Made by a program: the position numbers and the translations under genes. A stretch of DNA of 64,000 bases from Macrobrachium rosenbergii (taxonomy: Eukaryota > Arthropoda > Malacostraca > Decapoda > Palaemonidae), in the NCBI RefSeq assembly GCF_040412425.1, contig NC_089762.1:21705647-21769646 (forward strand). Direction: 5' to 3'. The notes beneath the pieces are model-generated. The model did not search any database. It had not been told where the DNA came from and saw nothing but the letters and a program-made list of their open reading frames with translations. Below, piece after piece: positions 9,212 to 22,696 of the stretch; position 1 is the stretch's first letter; every line of letters starts with the position of its first letter.

Positions 9212-12200
9212 GTGGTAGGCTACACTTCCTGTGAACATAATTTTATTTTCTGTGATGGTCATAGTGTAGGCTCCATCCCTTGCCCTGGGTGTGGAGATCA
9301 GGTTGAGGGAGTTTTGTTGCTGTTCCTCAGGGTCCGTTTGTGGGTCAGAGTGAGCCCCTTAGTCCTCTTCCCCCAATTTCGGAGGAATCGAGTTCTTTGG
9401 ACGTGTTCCTCTAGGCTATTCGCCTTCTTATCCCCTGATCGTTCCCTGCTGGCTCTCGGCACAAAATTTTTCTCCCTGTTGGTTACTCCTCTCCCTTTTC
9501 ACCCCTCTCTCCCTCCTAACCTATACTAGGTTTGGATTTTTTAGGCTACGCCTAGATGTTGGGCTTTGGGCTGTGTAGCTCCTGGAGTAGGCTTCCAAGT
9601 TCCTTGGGAAGGAAGGTTGCAGTTAATGGTATCATGTTCTCCTTGTCTCCTCTCCCCTTCCTGATAGCCTACTCCTCTCACTACCCCTCAGCCTTGCATT
9701 TCGTCACGGTGGCCCAGCTAGATGGCGTTTTCTCAAGTCAGGGACTTCTCCTATTGGTTAGAGATTCGCTCCTCAGCATATCGTCCCCAGCTTCGCTGTG
9801 TGGTGGGGTGGAGTGGTTTCGTTGCTCGGCGTGTTAGGATCCTGTCTACTTCGTCTCCCCCTCCGAGACTCTTGAAGTTTAGGTTTAGGTGTGGCCCATA
9901 CGTATATTATGAACGCCCATTGTTCCTTTACCCATTAAGCTTCTCGGCGGGAGATAGACGAAATGGTTCCATGTAATACTGAAGTATTCGGACCCCGGAG
10001 GAGTTACCATCGTGTCAATTTTGTTTGTGTTATTATTATTATAATTTATTATTATTATTATTGTTGTTGTTGTTTTACCATTTCGTGATTCGGTCCACAC
10101 CTGGGGCTCCGCCCGTTATTTTCTGGCAGCCCATAAGGTTGGTTCCTGGTTTCTCGTTCCTTCATTCCCAGGTATCGAGTATAAGATCCTTAAACTCTGC
10201 GCTTCCGTTGCATTTTAAAGCTTATTGGCCCAGTTTTTTGTTTGTTGGTTCTTCTGCGGAGTATTCGGGTTGTAGTTGAAGTTTCCGACGCGCGTACTGG
10301 CTAGCAAGTGTGAGGTTCATGTACTGTTATTTTACAGACTATGCGCGTTGTGAGAGCGGTGTACCGCCTCCCTTCAACAACCCTCTGGTGCGTAGTGTGT
10401 GTCGGACCGCAGCGGGTTGTGCGGTCGGCTAAACATTCTGATTGTTGGCACCCGATGGCTGTGAGTTTGCCCGCTCTTTCCTCAACCATCCAGAGCGAGT
10501 CGATGAGTGAGAATCTTCTTTCCTCCGGTCCATGCTCCTCATACGATTCGTTGATTATATCTTCCGTCGGTCTTCCATTCGGACTAACCACAGGTTTCCT
10601 TGCAGGCGGATGAAAATTCGAAGTCTGCCTTGGAATCCCTCCGGGCCTGGGTGGCTGGGTTGAAGCCCAGAGGAAATGTTCCGTCGGAAGCCCGATCCTC
10701 GGCGCCAGGTTGAGGATCTGCTTTTACCCGGCGCCTTGCGGGTGGCGCGGCGCGGTTCGGAAGAACGCCACCCTATTATCCAGCAGATCCTCGATGCGAC
10801 CCAGCCACCTCAAGTGGACATTTTGTACGCCGAGGTCTCGGAGGATGTTGCCGCACTAAATCTCGACTTGGAACCTATGAATACGGAGCAGGACCAGGTG
10901 GTAAGTGGAGAGGTAAGTGAGGAGGTTGGGGCGGGCCCCTCTTTGTTTAACTCCCCTGATTCATCTATGTCATCTTTTTCAGGTTTTGTGAAGTCTTCTT
11001 CTTTGGGTGATAGGCTCCATCTGTCCCCAAGTTGAGGAACTTCATGGAAGAAGCGAAGGGCTATAGAGTCCTGGGTGCCACAAGGAGGCGTGCCCTTCCC
11101 CGTCGAAGGCTAAGGTCCCAGGACCGGTGGCCTCGGGAGTAAGTCTAGCTCCTCCAGCAGGGGCGCGAGTAAGAGGCTGCCGAGCCAGCCCCTCCTCCCA
11201 GCCTCTTTTGGCGCGCACAGGCCCTGGCCACTGAACTGTACAAACAGTTCATGGGGATCTAGGGCCTCGAGGTTTGAGAAAGATCTCGAAAAGTTTGCCA
11301 CTTATGACGAGTGTACTGGAAGGTTTGGCTCGCCAACCCTAAGCGAACCGCCCAGTACTCTATCACGACACTGCTGGACCTCCACGCCGTTTGATCTTCG
11401 AAACCCTTGATTCGCCTCGGGCCATCCAACATGATGGCAAACTCACCTTAGGCGGTCTGGAGCACTGAGGCGGTTGGAGAGTTGGAGTTCTTCCCGATCT
11501 CTGCCACTGTCCTGGCTTAAGTGAGCTTACCGAAGAAGCTGGATTGATCGAACAAGGTTCTAGAAACTGTACTTCATCCCCTAGAGACCAAGCCCCAGTG
11601 TTCGGCTCTCTACGCACTCTGGCGGGTGGCAGGCAGTGAACACAAAATTGTTGACCCCTTTCAAAGGCAATTTCACGATGTTCACCCTAGGTGAAGATCT
11701 TCCCACTCCTTGTATGGATAAAATTGCTCTGGCCACGACCCGAGCATGCCTCGATGGGAACCCCTTTCCTCAATTGAGGGAAACAGACCCTACTTCCCTG
11801 GTATTCCCAGGAAGTAACGAGTTCTGGGTGGACGCCCCGTCCACTTTCACTGTAGGCAAGCTGGACCCTCTTTGCGCTTCCACGCAGTTTAGCGAACAAC
11901 TCCCTAGCTGCAGAATCTTTGTTAAAGCGGAGTTTGAGACTCGGACTAAGTTAGCCCGGTCCTTGAGCTCCGGCTGTCTTGCAGGCTACTGCCGTGCTCC
12001 ATTTCGGACGAGCCCTTTTTCCCGGAGTCCTGGCTAAGTCTTTCCTGGCGACCTTCCAGTTAGACTTGCATGAGTTTGTTATGGCTAGGCTGGAATGTAG
12101 AAAGTTTATTTTTGCTGGCCAGCTACAATCATGCAGGCCTAACAAGCTCATTAAAAGTTCAATCTGGGGACCCTAACCTCTTCCTGAAGGAGAGGTTACA

Positions 12201-12560
12201 TCCGTCATGTCGGCTTGGGCCAATCAGAGTCTTGGCTGGCTCGGTGATTCCCTTATAGCGCAAGACCCAGAGAATCAACCGGCCCCCAGGCGAGGAGGAA
12301 AAAGTTCCAGGAGGCATAAGAGGCCTCATCAGGCGATGGTTCAAGCCGTCCGGTCTAAAGCATTGGCGCCATCTACCAGTCAACCCCAGCAGTATGTTTT
12401 AGTTCAACCAGCGGCGGCCCTCCTGTATCCTCACCAGCATACAGCCCCTACATATGAGGTCGTGGATTTTCCACGGTATAACAGGGGTGACAGGGGAGAG
12501 AAGGGGCAAGGCCCTACAGAGAGAAAATCAACACCACCCCAGGGAGAGGGTGCGTGGTAG
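9212..12560 (+). pseudogene. DIRS copy 1 Gag region, decayed
   Basis: Broken plus-strand fragments. The first (9212-9310) has a Cys/His cluster C-E-H...C-D-G-H...C-P-G-C-G, a possible zinc-binding Gag N terminus. Later fragments are at 10676-11035, 11636-12037 and 12207-12560; the last is Pro/Gln/Arg-rich, as expected near a Gag C terminus. Order and position before the RT support a Gag role. Similarity to the Gags of copies 2 and 3 is weak by eye, so this is a different DIRS family. Confidence 0.5.
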
Positions 12561-12596
12561 AGGAGTCAAACCCGGCTCCCTCCCACTGAGAAAGCC

Positions 12597-13506
12597 TTGA
12601 GTGGCGGTGCCTGTATTGGTTCGAGAGGGACCAGTGGACCTTCAGCCCGTGGGCACACAGCATTGTGTCAAGGGACTGGGGTGGAGCTGGATCAGGAATC
12701 CCTCCCCCCCTCCAAACAGATTTTACCAGCACACATCAATCCTACAGGATTATGTAAAAGGATTGCTCAACAAGCGAGCAATAAAGAAATTAAAGGCACC
12801 CTAAGTTTCAAAGGCAGGCTATTCACTGTTCCCAAAAAGGCTCCGATCAGCTAAGAGTGATCCTGGATCTGTGGCGATCTAAATCTCTACCACATAAAAA
12901 TCGACAAATTTTACATACTTCACGATAGCTCAGGTCGGACTCTACTTCGCGTGGAGCGTCACCACCTCTATCACGATCTTTCAGGCGCTTATTATCACGT
13001 CCCAGTTGCCCGGAACTTCTCTCAGTTCTCCGGTTTCGGGCTTTCGAACCAAACCTACTCCTTCAGGTCATACCTTGGTCTGAACATTTGCACCCGGGAT
13101 ATTCGCAAGCTGGCGGATCTGGTGAAGTACAGCAGCTCGGTCCCAAAGATCTCCTAACCCAGCGTACCTGGGCGACTGGATAATCTGGGCTCCAACTGTG
13201 CGGTGTCAGAAAGCCACGTCCTGTCACCAATTTCCTAGAGTCATTGGGTTTCAGCTGAACAGGAGAGATCCGCCTGACTCCGAGGTCTCGGTTTCAGTGG
13301 CTGAGTCTTCAGTAAGGACCTCTGTCCTCCCCACCACGTTGTCTCTCCCTCCTTCAGAGGAAAGGAATGGCGATCTCTCTCACCAGAAGGTTTCTCAAAA
13401 ATCAGTCCAGCATCCACGCCGGTCCCAGGAAAGGGTCCTCGGATCTCTCCAGTTTACAACTTCAGTAACAGACCTTAACTACTTGAAAGCCAAGTTAAGG
13501 ACATAA
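12597..13506 (+). pseudogene. DIRS copy 1 reverse transcriptase, decayed, catalytic Asp lost
   Basis: Fragments in three frames. F-K-G-R-L-F-T-V-P-K-K is near 12810. D-L-S-G-A-Y-Y-H-V-P-V-A (motif A, D-L-x-x-A-Y) is near 12970-13005. A Y-L-G-D-W block (motif C) is near 13163. The usual DIRS motif C is Y-L-D-D-W; here the first catalytic Asp reads Gly, so the enzyme would be dead even without the frameshifts. Confidence 0.75.
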
Positions 13507-13842
13507 ACAGGGTGTGGCGGAGCCGAGCAAACCTCAAGCTCCAGGGACAGGGTCTCCTCTATCCTCGGATCTCTTAAAGACAAGGCTTACGACGGACCAC
13601 AGTCAGGAGCCTGTCAGCAGTCCCGCTTCAGTTTCCTATCGGCACTAGTTATCCACACAGGCCTTCTCTAGCGGCTGGGAGATGTCACAAAACAAAAGGT
13701 ACAGAGAGCATTGGTCCACAATGTTTCAACAGTTCCCTTATAAACACCCTGGAAGCCGCTGGCCCATTTGATCATCTTTCTGGCCTTTGAAAAATCCGCC
13801 CTCCCAAGTCGATTCATATCAGGTTGGTGCTAGACAAGCGCA

Positions 13843-14406
13843 GTGGTGGTTCATTGCATCAACAGGGGCGGCTCCAAATCAGGTCAGATGAAACCAAGTA
13901 ATGGTAGCTATCTTCTCCGCCGAACAAGCACGGTTGGCACCTGTCAGCCACCCCCACCGCAGGCGTCGGGCGTGTTGGTAGTTCTCTGTCCAGGACTACT
14001 CCGTTGGAGCGGAGTGGTCCTGGACCTTGAGATCTTTCAGTGGGTTTGCCGCCAGGTTCCGGGACTCAGTGGATCTGTTCGCAGCAGAGGCGCTTCAAAC
14101 TCCTGTTCACGTAGCCCCAACCTGGACCCTCGGGCGTTATCACAGGCCTTAATGACAGTAAGATTGGAACAGTTGGGAGAGAATTTATCTGTTCCTCCAG
14201 CAGAATTTGCTGCTAGTTTTACACAAACTGAGGACATTCGAGGTCAACCAACTCTGGTAGCCCCCTATTGGCCGAAAACGGTGGTTCCCCTCTGTAGGGA
14301 ACTGGGCTTGCAGGTCTTGGTTCTGACCCATTCTGGCCCAGAGTACAAACCAGACTGTGTCAGCTTCCTCAAGGATTCAAGATGCCTAGCTTTATGGACT
14401 TTATAA
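13843..14406 (+). pseudogene. DIRS copy 1 RNase H / C-terminal RT extension
   Basis: 187 open residues, partly out of frame. The readable parts are the start of a V-H-x-I-N-x-x-G block (RNase H-like), a W...L-D-x-x-I-F-Q-W-V stretch and L-V-A-P-Y-W-P-K (end of the DIRS post-RNase H extension). The same extension is clearer in copies 2 and 3. Frameshifts scramble the middle. Confidence 0.55.
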
Positions 14407-14457
14407 AGTTCGCAGCTCAAAAAGAACAGAAACATTGACCCTGTCAACACTCTGTTT

Positions 14458-15335
14458 TAGAATCCGATAAAAGAGATTCTACTATTAGGCAATATGACTC
14501 AGCAGTCAAAGAAGTTAGCCTCCTGAAAGCTTCTGAAGCCAAAATTATGGCGACTAATTTACAGGAGTTTCCCTTCTTTAGATCACTGTTTGAGAAAGGC
14601 CACAGCTCCGGCCACTATTACCACAGTCTAAGTCGGCATTGAAGAAAGTATTTCTTTACGGCTTTAAAATTGACCTTACAGATTCTTATTTTTTCACATC
14701 CATCCCCAGAGCATGTGCTCGTCTGAGAGGCCAGTTCCGTCCACATTAGGTTACTTAGTTTCTCAACGACGTCCTTAAATTAGCGTCAGGAGTTGGATAA
14801 CAAATTGCTCTTATCCAGATCTGTTAAGAAAAACTTTATTTTACTTGGTTGGCTTCAGGTGCTGGGAATTTCAGAGCTGTCAGCTCACTAGAGGGTGTAA
14901 TTTTGTTAACTTCCTCCCATCCGGAGAAGTCCTCTCTCCCACTGCCCTGGTTTTTAGCACAAAACGAAGACCCACAGGACAGGTGGTCTCCCTGGAAGGT
15001 GGTGCCCTTCTCAGATCAATCTTTTATAATCAGTCCATACACTTAAATCTTATCTCTCAAGAACTCCTGAGTAAGTAGGGTCCTCTTTTATCAGGGAGAA
15101 AGGTGGTACTCTTTCCCTTAATGGTATAAGACAACAGATTCTATTTCATTAAACAAGCCAACCCAGACTCAGTTCTAAAGTTCATGATATTGAGCAGTGG
15201 CTACTTCTACTAATTATTTTCATAATATGGACTTTTCAAGTTGTCAAAATATGGGTTGGAAATCACCTCTAGTGTTTAAACGCGCCACTATTTAAAATCA
15301 CTCGAAGCCCTGAAATATTCTACTGGCAGTGGAAG
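14458..15335 (+). pseudogene. DIRS copy 1 tyrosine recombinase, decayed
   Basis: Starts with S-T-I-R-Q-Y-D-S-A-V-K (core-binding domain). The box I region near 14850-14880 reads A-S-G-A then I-S-E-L in shifted frame, with the catalytic Arg codon apparently changed to Gly. A His box H-D-I is near 15180 with one base lost before the Arg, and R-H-Y-L near 15285 keeps the nucleophile Tyr (15289-15291). The order R, H-x-x-R, Y is that of tyrosine recombinases. It is inactive in its present state. Confidence 0.7.
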
Positions 15336-15889
15336 TATCATCTCCCACATTAATAATTATATGCTTTCCTTTTCCCCCGCCCGCCTACCTCATTTGCTTT
15401 TCTGCTTGTTTTCCTGGTAGTTTATGCCTCACTGCCTAGCTCTTCATGTTGATATGTTTGTGTTTTATGATGGAAAACTGTAACCTGATTAGCCATAATT
15501 GTTTCGTTTGCGGGGTACTGGACAGTTTTTGTTGGCTCCACGTACCCCGGATATTTGCGTGTGTTATTTTCATTAGTCTTGCCTCTTACATGTTTAAGCC
15601 TAAGTTTACATATATAGTTTTAAGTTGTATTTCTTGTTCTGCACATTTCATGTTTCACTACTTTTGAGTAATTTTAAGATTTTGGGTTTCTACCCAGTCA
15701 AGAGACCTCAGTGTTTAGTAGTGTTAAGTTTATTAGATGTGGGTTGGGATGTTTGCGTTTTTGAGGATAATTTGTGAGACACCATGGAAGAATTCTTTAA
15801 TTAAATTATTTTCATTACAATTTTGCCTTTTCTTCAGGTTACCCCCTTGTTTTCCAGTAGTAACAGTCTTGGCATGATTCTCTATCACT

Positions 15890-15970
15890 ATTTCACCCGG
15901 CTGACACGGGACTGGACTCAAAGGATTCTGACAGAGGAAAAATCTATTTCTGAGGAAGGTCGTGTCACTG
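15890..15970 (+). repeat. Internal complementary region (ICR), DIRS copy 1
   Basis: The first half is the reverse complement of the left outer end (GAGTCCAGTCC at 8381). The second half is the reverse complement of the right outer end (CCTTCCTCAG...CTCTGTC at 16351-16370). Read together they show the circle junction, with TTT between the two ends. Confidence 0.85.
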
Positions 15971-16039
15971 TGTTCCCTCCTGTCTAGTCTAGTACTCCTC
16001 CCCTTCTTGCACATGCCAAGTCACAAGGTTAGATGCTAG

Positions 16040-16375
16040 CATGGAATGAAGCGAGTGGCGCTGGTGTCGCCGTCCTGGCGGGTGTAAGTAATGGGAGCTA
16101 TGCAGCTCCGGCGTGCGCTCTTTTGCAGAGGTTTTGATAAGGAGAGATCTTTGGCGAGAGAGTATATTTCCGTGGTAGTGGTATTTCACTCACCCTTGCA
16201 TTATACCCGGCGATCTTCTAAAGAGCGATGCGACTGAAATTAATAACCCCAGCTTTCTAAGCTCTTTTTTCTCTGGTATATCTAGCATTGTTATACCTGA
16301 AATTCGTGCTGTAATGGAATTTCACGGGTAACCACAAGGACCTTCCTCAGAAGTAATTTTCCTCTGTCAAAATCC
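16040..16375 (+). repeat. Right inverted terminal repeat, DIRS copy 1
   Basis: Reverse complement of 8381-8672 through 'ggtatatctagcattgttat'. It extends about 40 bp further than the left repeat, as is usual for the right DIRS repeat. Confidence 0.85.
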
Positions 16376-18165
16376 CTTTTTTTAGTTGTATTGTACACTA
16401 AATTGCGATGATTTTGGTATATAACAAATTTTAAAACGATCAAAGCAACACAGAGAAAATATTATCACAAAATGATGCATGAATTACATGTAGCGGACGT
16501 AAAAAAATGTTTTTCAAAAATTCACCATAAATCGAAATATTGTGCTAGACTTCCCGTTTGTTGAAAAATGAAGCTAATTGATTGAATATTACTAGACTGT
16601 AAGTGTTTTAGCTTACAATTGCAGTTTTCGACCATTTTGGTCGAGTTAAAGTTGACTGAAAGTCGAATTTTTTCTATTTATCGTGATTTATATGGAAATA
16701 TTTCAAAACTGATAAAAGCTACGACCATGAGTTATTTTTGGTTGTATTGTACATGACATTGCACACACAATTTTATATAAAACTTTATGTAACGACTAAT
16801 TTAAAGCAATTGCAAATATTACGAACTGAGACAAAAAAAAGAATTTCTGAGATGTTAGGCAGAATTTTGTATAGGCGTAAGAAAATGTTTTTAAAAAATT
16901 CACCATAAATCGGGAAATATTGTGCTAGAGACTTCCAATTTATTGCAAAATGAAGTTAAACGATTGAATATTACTAGAATGTAAGGTTTGGCGCTTACAG
17001 TGCGTTTTACCATTCGATTGATTAAAGTTGACGAAGGTTGGGAACACGAAGTTAACTCGTGATTTATGTGAAAATATTTAAAACTGATAAAAGCTACAAC
17101 CATGAGCTATTTTCTGTTGTATTCTACATGAAATTGCACATTTTCATATAAAAGTTTATGTAACGACTAATGTAAAAGCGATGCAAACATTACGACAACG
17201 CCCAATGAAAGAATTTCTTAGATGTTGACCGAGTTACCGCGCGAACATAAGGAAAATGTTTTTAAAATTCACCATAAATCGAAATATTGTGCTAGAACTT
17301 CAATTTATTGCAAAATAAGTACATGATTGATTATTACTAAAATATAAGGATTTTAGCTTATAATTGCTTTTACCATTTCGGTTGAGTTAAAGTTGACGAG
17401 AAAGCTTGATATTTTGAAGTTATCGTGATTTATATGAAAAATATTTCCAAACTGATAAAAGCTACAACCATAGGTTATTTTTCTGTTGTATTCTACATGA
17501 AATTGCACTTGCATTTCCATATATAAAACTTTATGTAATGACTAATATAAAACAGTGCAGACATTACGACAGCGTGTAGAAAGAATTTCTGTGTGGGCGT
17601 AACAAAAGTTTCTTTCAAAAATTCACCATAAATCGAAATATTGTGCTAGAGACTTCCAATTGGTTGCAAAATGAAGGTAAATGATTGAATATTACTAGAT
17701 CTTAAGAGTTTTAGCTTAAAATTGCGTTTTTTTTACCATTTCGGTTGGGTCAAATTTGACCGAAGGTTGAAATTTTGGCAGTTATCGTGATTTATATGAA
17801 AATATTTCAAAACTGATAAAAGCTACAACCATGAGTTATTTTCTGTTGTATTGTACATGAAATTGCGCACATTTTCATATATAAAACTTTATGTAACGGG
17901 TAATATAGAACAGTGCAAAAATTACGACAAAATGACAAAAATTTCTGAAATTACCAAACTGAGTTACGCCGATGCATTGAAAAAATTTTTTCAAAATTCA
18001 CCATAAATCAAAATATTGTGCTGAACTTCAATTTGTTACCAAAATAGGTACATGATTGAATATTACTAGAATGTATGAGTTGCAGCAGCTTACAATTGCA
18101 TTTTCGACCATTTCAGTCCGAGGTCAAAGTTGACCGAAGGTTGAAATTTTTGCAGTGGGCGTGCG
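16376..18165. repeat. Tandem repeat, about 370-bp unit, five copies
   Basis: The phrase CACCATAAATC recurs at about 16523, 16901, 17270, 17624 and 17999, spacings 378, 369, 354 and 375. Each unit also carries 'ttactaga', 'aaaactgataaaagctac' and 'tgtattctacatg'-like blocks. The first unit is cut at its left by the DIRS insertion. No open frame spans a unit. Units are diverged, so the array is old. Confidence 0.9.
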
Positions 18166-18469
18166 ATGCGTCCACTCGGCATAACAGACAATTTTTAGTC
18201 GACATTATGACGTCCAATAGGCGTTTAGGGTTAAGATGTCCTCTGAATCTCTGCTATTCTAAGGCCTGTGGCCAATAGCCTACAATTACTGTAATGACTG
18301 ATGAGAAGAAAGTCTATAGACATGATTGTTTTTGTTAAAAGAGGGCAAAAGTCACGGAGAAGTAGCAACCCATTACAGCATGACGTGCTTCGCGGTCATA
18401 CCAAGTGAGCATGAACAATTGAAATACTCCATTGCAGCCCTACTGTACCACCTTCGTTGCCATGTTCAA

Positions 18470-18893
18470 ATACCTTAACATGGCGTAGCGCCTCCTGTCA
18501 TTCATCATTTTCTATTCACTTCATCATCATCATCATCTACAACATACTGAAATCAACATTCATCACAAGTTACTACCCATATGATTTAACTTTATTTGAA
18601 GATTTCTATTACTGTATATGTACAGTACTGTGTAGTATAGTAGTATTATTAGATTTACATGATTATTTAATGTTATTATACAATAAATATGAAAATACAG
18701 AATACTGTTGCTATCTGAAAAGACAAAATCTGCATCCTTGGTCTCTGAGGTCCACAAATATTTTTATAGATATGTTCCATAGAAAAACCTGTGAATGCGT
18801 GAGTTTCCTGCAAAAATTTTTTAGATAGGTTTCATAGAGAAACCTGCGAATGGGTGAGTCCGCGAACCTTGAGAATGCGAATATGGGGGGTTC
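18470..18893. mobile_element. Solo Tigger 3' end, inverted relative to 4278
   Basis: Ends GAATATGGGGGGTTCACTGT, the complement of the terminus at 4278. Inside, the reverse complement of 18478-18600 resembles 5160-5250 (repeated GATGAT and CATATGGGTA-like strings). It is either the far end of a rearranged Tigger or a separate truncated copy; I cannot choose between these. Confidence 0.5.
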
Positions 18894-19052
18894 ACTGTAT
18901 ACTATACAGTATTATGATACTGATCTATCATCATCGTAATATGTATAAAAAACAGATTGTCCAGCTGTAATGTTTATGTTTTCAGAATCAGCTGTTTGAG
19001 CCTACCACCTCAATTCTCTCTCTCCCTCTGTACCATACATGTTCTTTAATGA

Positions 19053-19056
<4 letters not shown>

Positions 19057-19087
<31 letters not shown>
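19057..19087. repeat. (GA)n microsatellite
   Basis: About 30 bp of GA. Confidence 0.95.
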
Positions 19088-19090
<3 letters not shown>

Positions 19091-19177
19091 GATATTATGT
19101 TTACGTCAATAAAAACAATTACAAATGTCAGGACAATAATTTTTACATATTAGATGATAAGAAGATCAATATAATAC

Positions 19178-20578
<1,401 letters not shown>

Positions 20579-20996
20579 TGGCAAATGGATTTTGTAAGTG
20601 AAATATTTTATCGGTATTTTGCTTTTTTTTTTATTAAAGGATATGTATACTGAGAGAGAGAGGGAGGGGGGTTGAACTGCAGTACGGTATGTATGTTTAC
20701 ATCAGTAAGCTGTTATGTGATTTTGAGGGTTTTTACTTTAATATTTTATTGGTATTTTCCTGTGTTTACACTAATATTATCTGAAAATTAGCAAATATTT
20801 TCTTTTATCATAAAAAACGTATTTAGTCACGAAATAAAATGAAAATACAGTAATTAGTGAATATTGCTCTATGAAAAACTCCACAGAGTAGTGAATTTTC
20901 CACAATATCCTTGGAGATATGGTCCACAGAAAAATCAGCGATTAACTGAAGGTGTGATTCCTGATCTGCAAACTAGTAAGGACCCACTGTACTGTG
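20579..20996. other. No gene; AT-rich with short GA run
   Basis: A short GA run lies near 20653-20668, preceded by AAAGGATATGTATACTGAGA. That phrase recurs before other GA arrays (24360, 24985), which suggests a shared repeat unit. Confidence 0.5.
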
Positions 20997-21020
20997 AAGA
21001 GAGAGAGAGAGAAAGAGAGA

Positions 21021-21069
<49 letters not shown>

Positions 21070-21088
21070 CAGCGAGAGAGAGAGAGAA
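20997..21088. repeat. (GA)n microsatellite
   Basis: About 90 bp of interrupted GA. Confidence 0.95.
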
Positions 21089-21253
21089 AATAACCAACGT
21101 AAGTTTACATCAAAGTCTAGATACAGCAACACACACCTTCCTTCAGTTTTTTTATTTATACTTGTTTATATTTTACTGTACAGTATTTTCCATCTTTTTA
21201 TTTTTTCAAACCAAAAGATGAATGCAATTATGTGAATTGTGTGTAAACAGGAT

Positions 21254-21264
21254 GAGAGAGAGAA

Positions 21265-21331
<67 letters not shown>
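21254..21331. repeat. (GA)n microsatellite
   Basis: About 78 bp of GA with one interruption near 21263. Confidence 0.95.
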
Positions 21332-21332
<1 letters not shown>

Positions 21333-21360
21333 CATGTTTACATTGAAGTCTAGGCACAGT

Positions 21361-21612
21361 AATGCCCGCGTCACACATTGGCAATTCAAGACCGCGACTG
21401 TTGTGATTTGCTCATTACAAAGCCATAACGCTCTAGATATGACCAAATTGGTATCAATCGGCATGATTCCTAACCGTGTTGCCGAGTTTGACAACGTCCG
21501 CCAAGTGAGGGCGGATGTGCAAAGCTGCACAGCACCTATGTGGTCGAGTCACGACAACTGTCAAAAGTTGCCATGTCATTCCACATGACGCAACTGTGTG
21601 GTAATGTCGTCT
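21361..21612 (+). mobile_element. Solo unit of foldback-type repeat
   Basis: Starts AATGCCCGCGTCACACATTG. The whole unit matches, in reverse, the centre of the foldback element (about 23350-23606), including 'gacaacgtccgccaagtga'. The same terminus opens the foldback element at 23024. No coding capacity seen. Confidence 0.75.
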
Positions 21613-21885
21613 CAACTGATACATCGACGTTGGCATTTGATTACGGCAGACATAACTAGCAATGTCAAAATGCGCCATCCAGTACAACGCGAGCCATGTA
21701 CTTGGCAACCCCACAGCACGCACAGTAGTGTATTTTGGCTCTTTTTTTTCCCATTTTTGTTATTGTTCACACAATAATAAAAAGAAAAAAGTTCTTCTTG
21801 TAACTGTTCTCTAATGCTACTGTTACTTTTTTGTACCCTTTGTATATGATACTTTAAATGCTTCTGCTACTATAAATTGTATATA

Positions 21886-22151
21886 CAGGCAGTCCCCGGT
21901 TATCAGCTGGGTTCCATTCCCAATGGCGTGATGACAACCAAAAATCGGCGCTAACCGAAAATCGGCGATAATAGCACTGGTCACCGGTTAGTGGTGCCGA
22001 TACCCGGTGATCAGCGCCGCCCGATTTTCTGCGATCAGCGCCCGATAAGTTTGGTTATCAGCGATGAAAATCTGGTTGCTTCGTGCGCTTAGACACTGTA
22101 TATAAAACCGGATTGCTAGTAACCGAGGCTGCCGATAACGGGGACTGCCTG
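21886..22151. mobile_element. MITE, 266 bp, TA target, CAGGCAGTCCCCGG ends
   Basis: Left end CAGGCAGTCCCCGGTTATC and right end GATAACGGGGACTGCCTG are near-perfect inverted repeats of about 20 bp, each flanked by TA. The interior is full of 'ggcgataa'/'gcgatcagcg' motifs and has no open frame. Ends and TA target fit a pogo/Tc1-mariner derivative. Confidence 0.9.
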
Positions 22152-22620
22152 TATACGCATATTTTTATAATATATTGAATTGTGTAAAATGTTTATACTG
22201 TGCATGTACTAAATTTTCCTAAAAGCAATAATTTATTTCTGTAAGAATACTTTTTCATGAAATGTTGAACACAGTAATTTTTGGGTAACAATTTCCTTCA
22301 CTATTGTACAAACCATCTCCAATATTTTCAAGGTTATGAAACTTGAGATGAATGAAGGTTGATATTTTTATAAGTTCAGATAAAGAAAAAATGAAACTTA
22401 AAACTTGTCAAAAACAATGTGCAAATCAATAGCATTAAACTGGATATGAATGAGGGCATGATATATTTTCATGAGTTCAGATAAAGAACAAATAAAACTT
22501 ACAACTTGTAAAACGTAATGTGCAGATAAAAATTATCAGTATTTCTGAAATATTTTCAGAATTTCAGATAAGGGTAAAAAACACGAAAACTAGTAATAAG
22601 TAAAATGTATCCCAAGGAGC
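22152..22620. other. No gene; AT-rich
   Basis: Contains two diverged copies of a phrase near 'gttcagataaagaa' (22375 and 22475). Nothing else recognised. Confidence 0.4.
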
Positions 22621-22621
22621 T

Positions 22622-22630
22622 GAGAGAGAG

Positions 22631-22695
<65 letters not shown>
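22622..22695. repeat. (GA)n microsatellite
   Basis: About 74 bp of GA. Confidence 0.95.

Positions 22696-22696
<1 letters not shown>

Larger units (their letters stand above)
8381..16375 (+). mobile_element. DIRS retrotransposon, copy 1 (old, decayed)
   Basis: Inverted terminal repeats lie at 8381-8672 and 16040-16375, with an internal complementary region at about 15890-15970 that matches both outer ends. Between them are decayed Gag, RT, RNase H and tyrosine recombinase frames, all on the plus strand. DIRS elements integrate a circular cDNA by a tyrosine recombinase, without a target duplication. The right flank (from 16376) is the inside of a 370-bp tandem repeat, so this element inserted into that array. 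Confidence 0.85.
8067..18230. mobile_element. TTAA-bounded element (piggyBac-like ends) made of tandem repeats
   Basis: Left border TTAA (8063-8066) is followed by CCCTTTAACGCC; the right border is GGCGTTTAGGG followed by TTAA (18231-18234). TTAA target duplication and CCC...GGG ends are the hallmark of piggyBac-type transposons. Subterminal sequence also pairs loosely (TATGCCG on both arms). Without the DIRS insertion the element is about 2.2 kb and holds only tandem repeats, with no transposase. Family placement is inferred from the ends only. Confidence 0.6.

Noticed and set aside
20994..21221. Arg-Glu or Leu-Ser repeat open frames
   Set aside because: Translations of (GA)n and (CT)n arrays; the same applies at 23831-24352 and 56478-56708.
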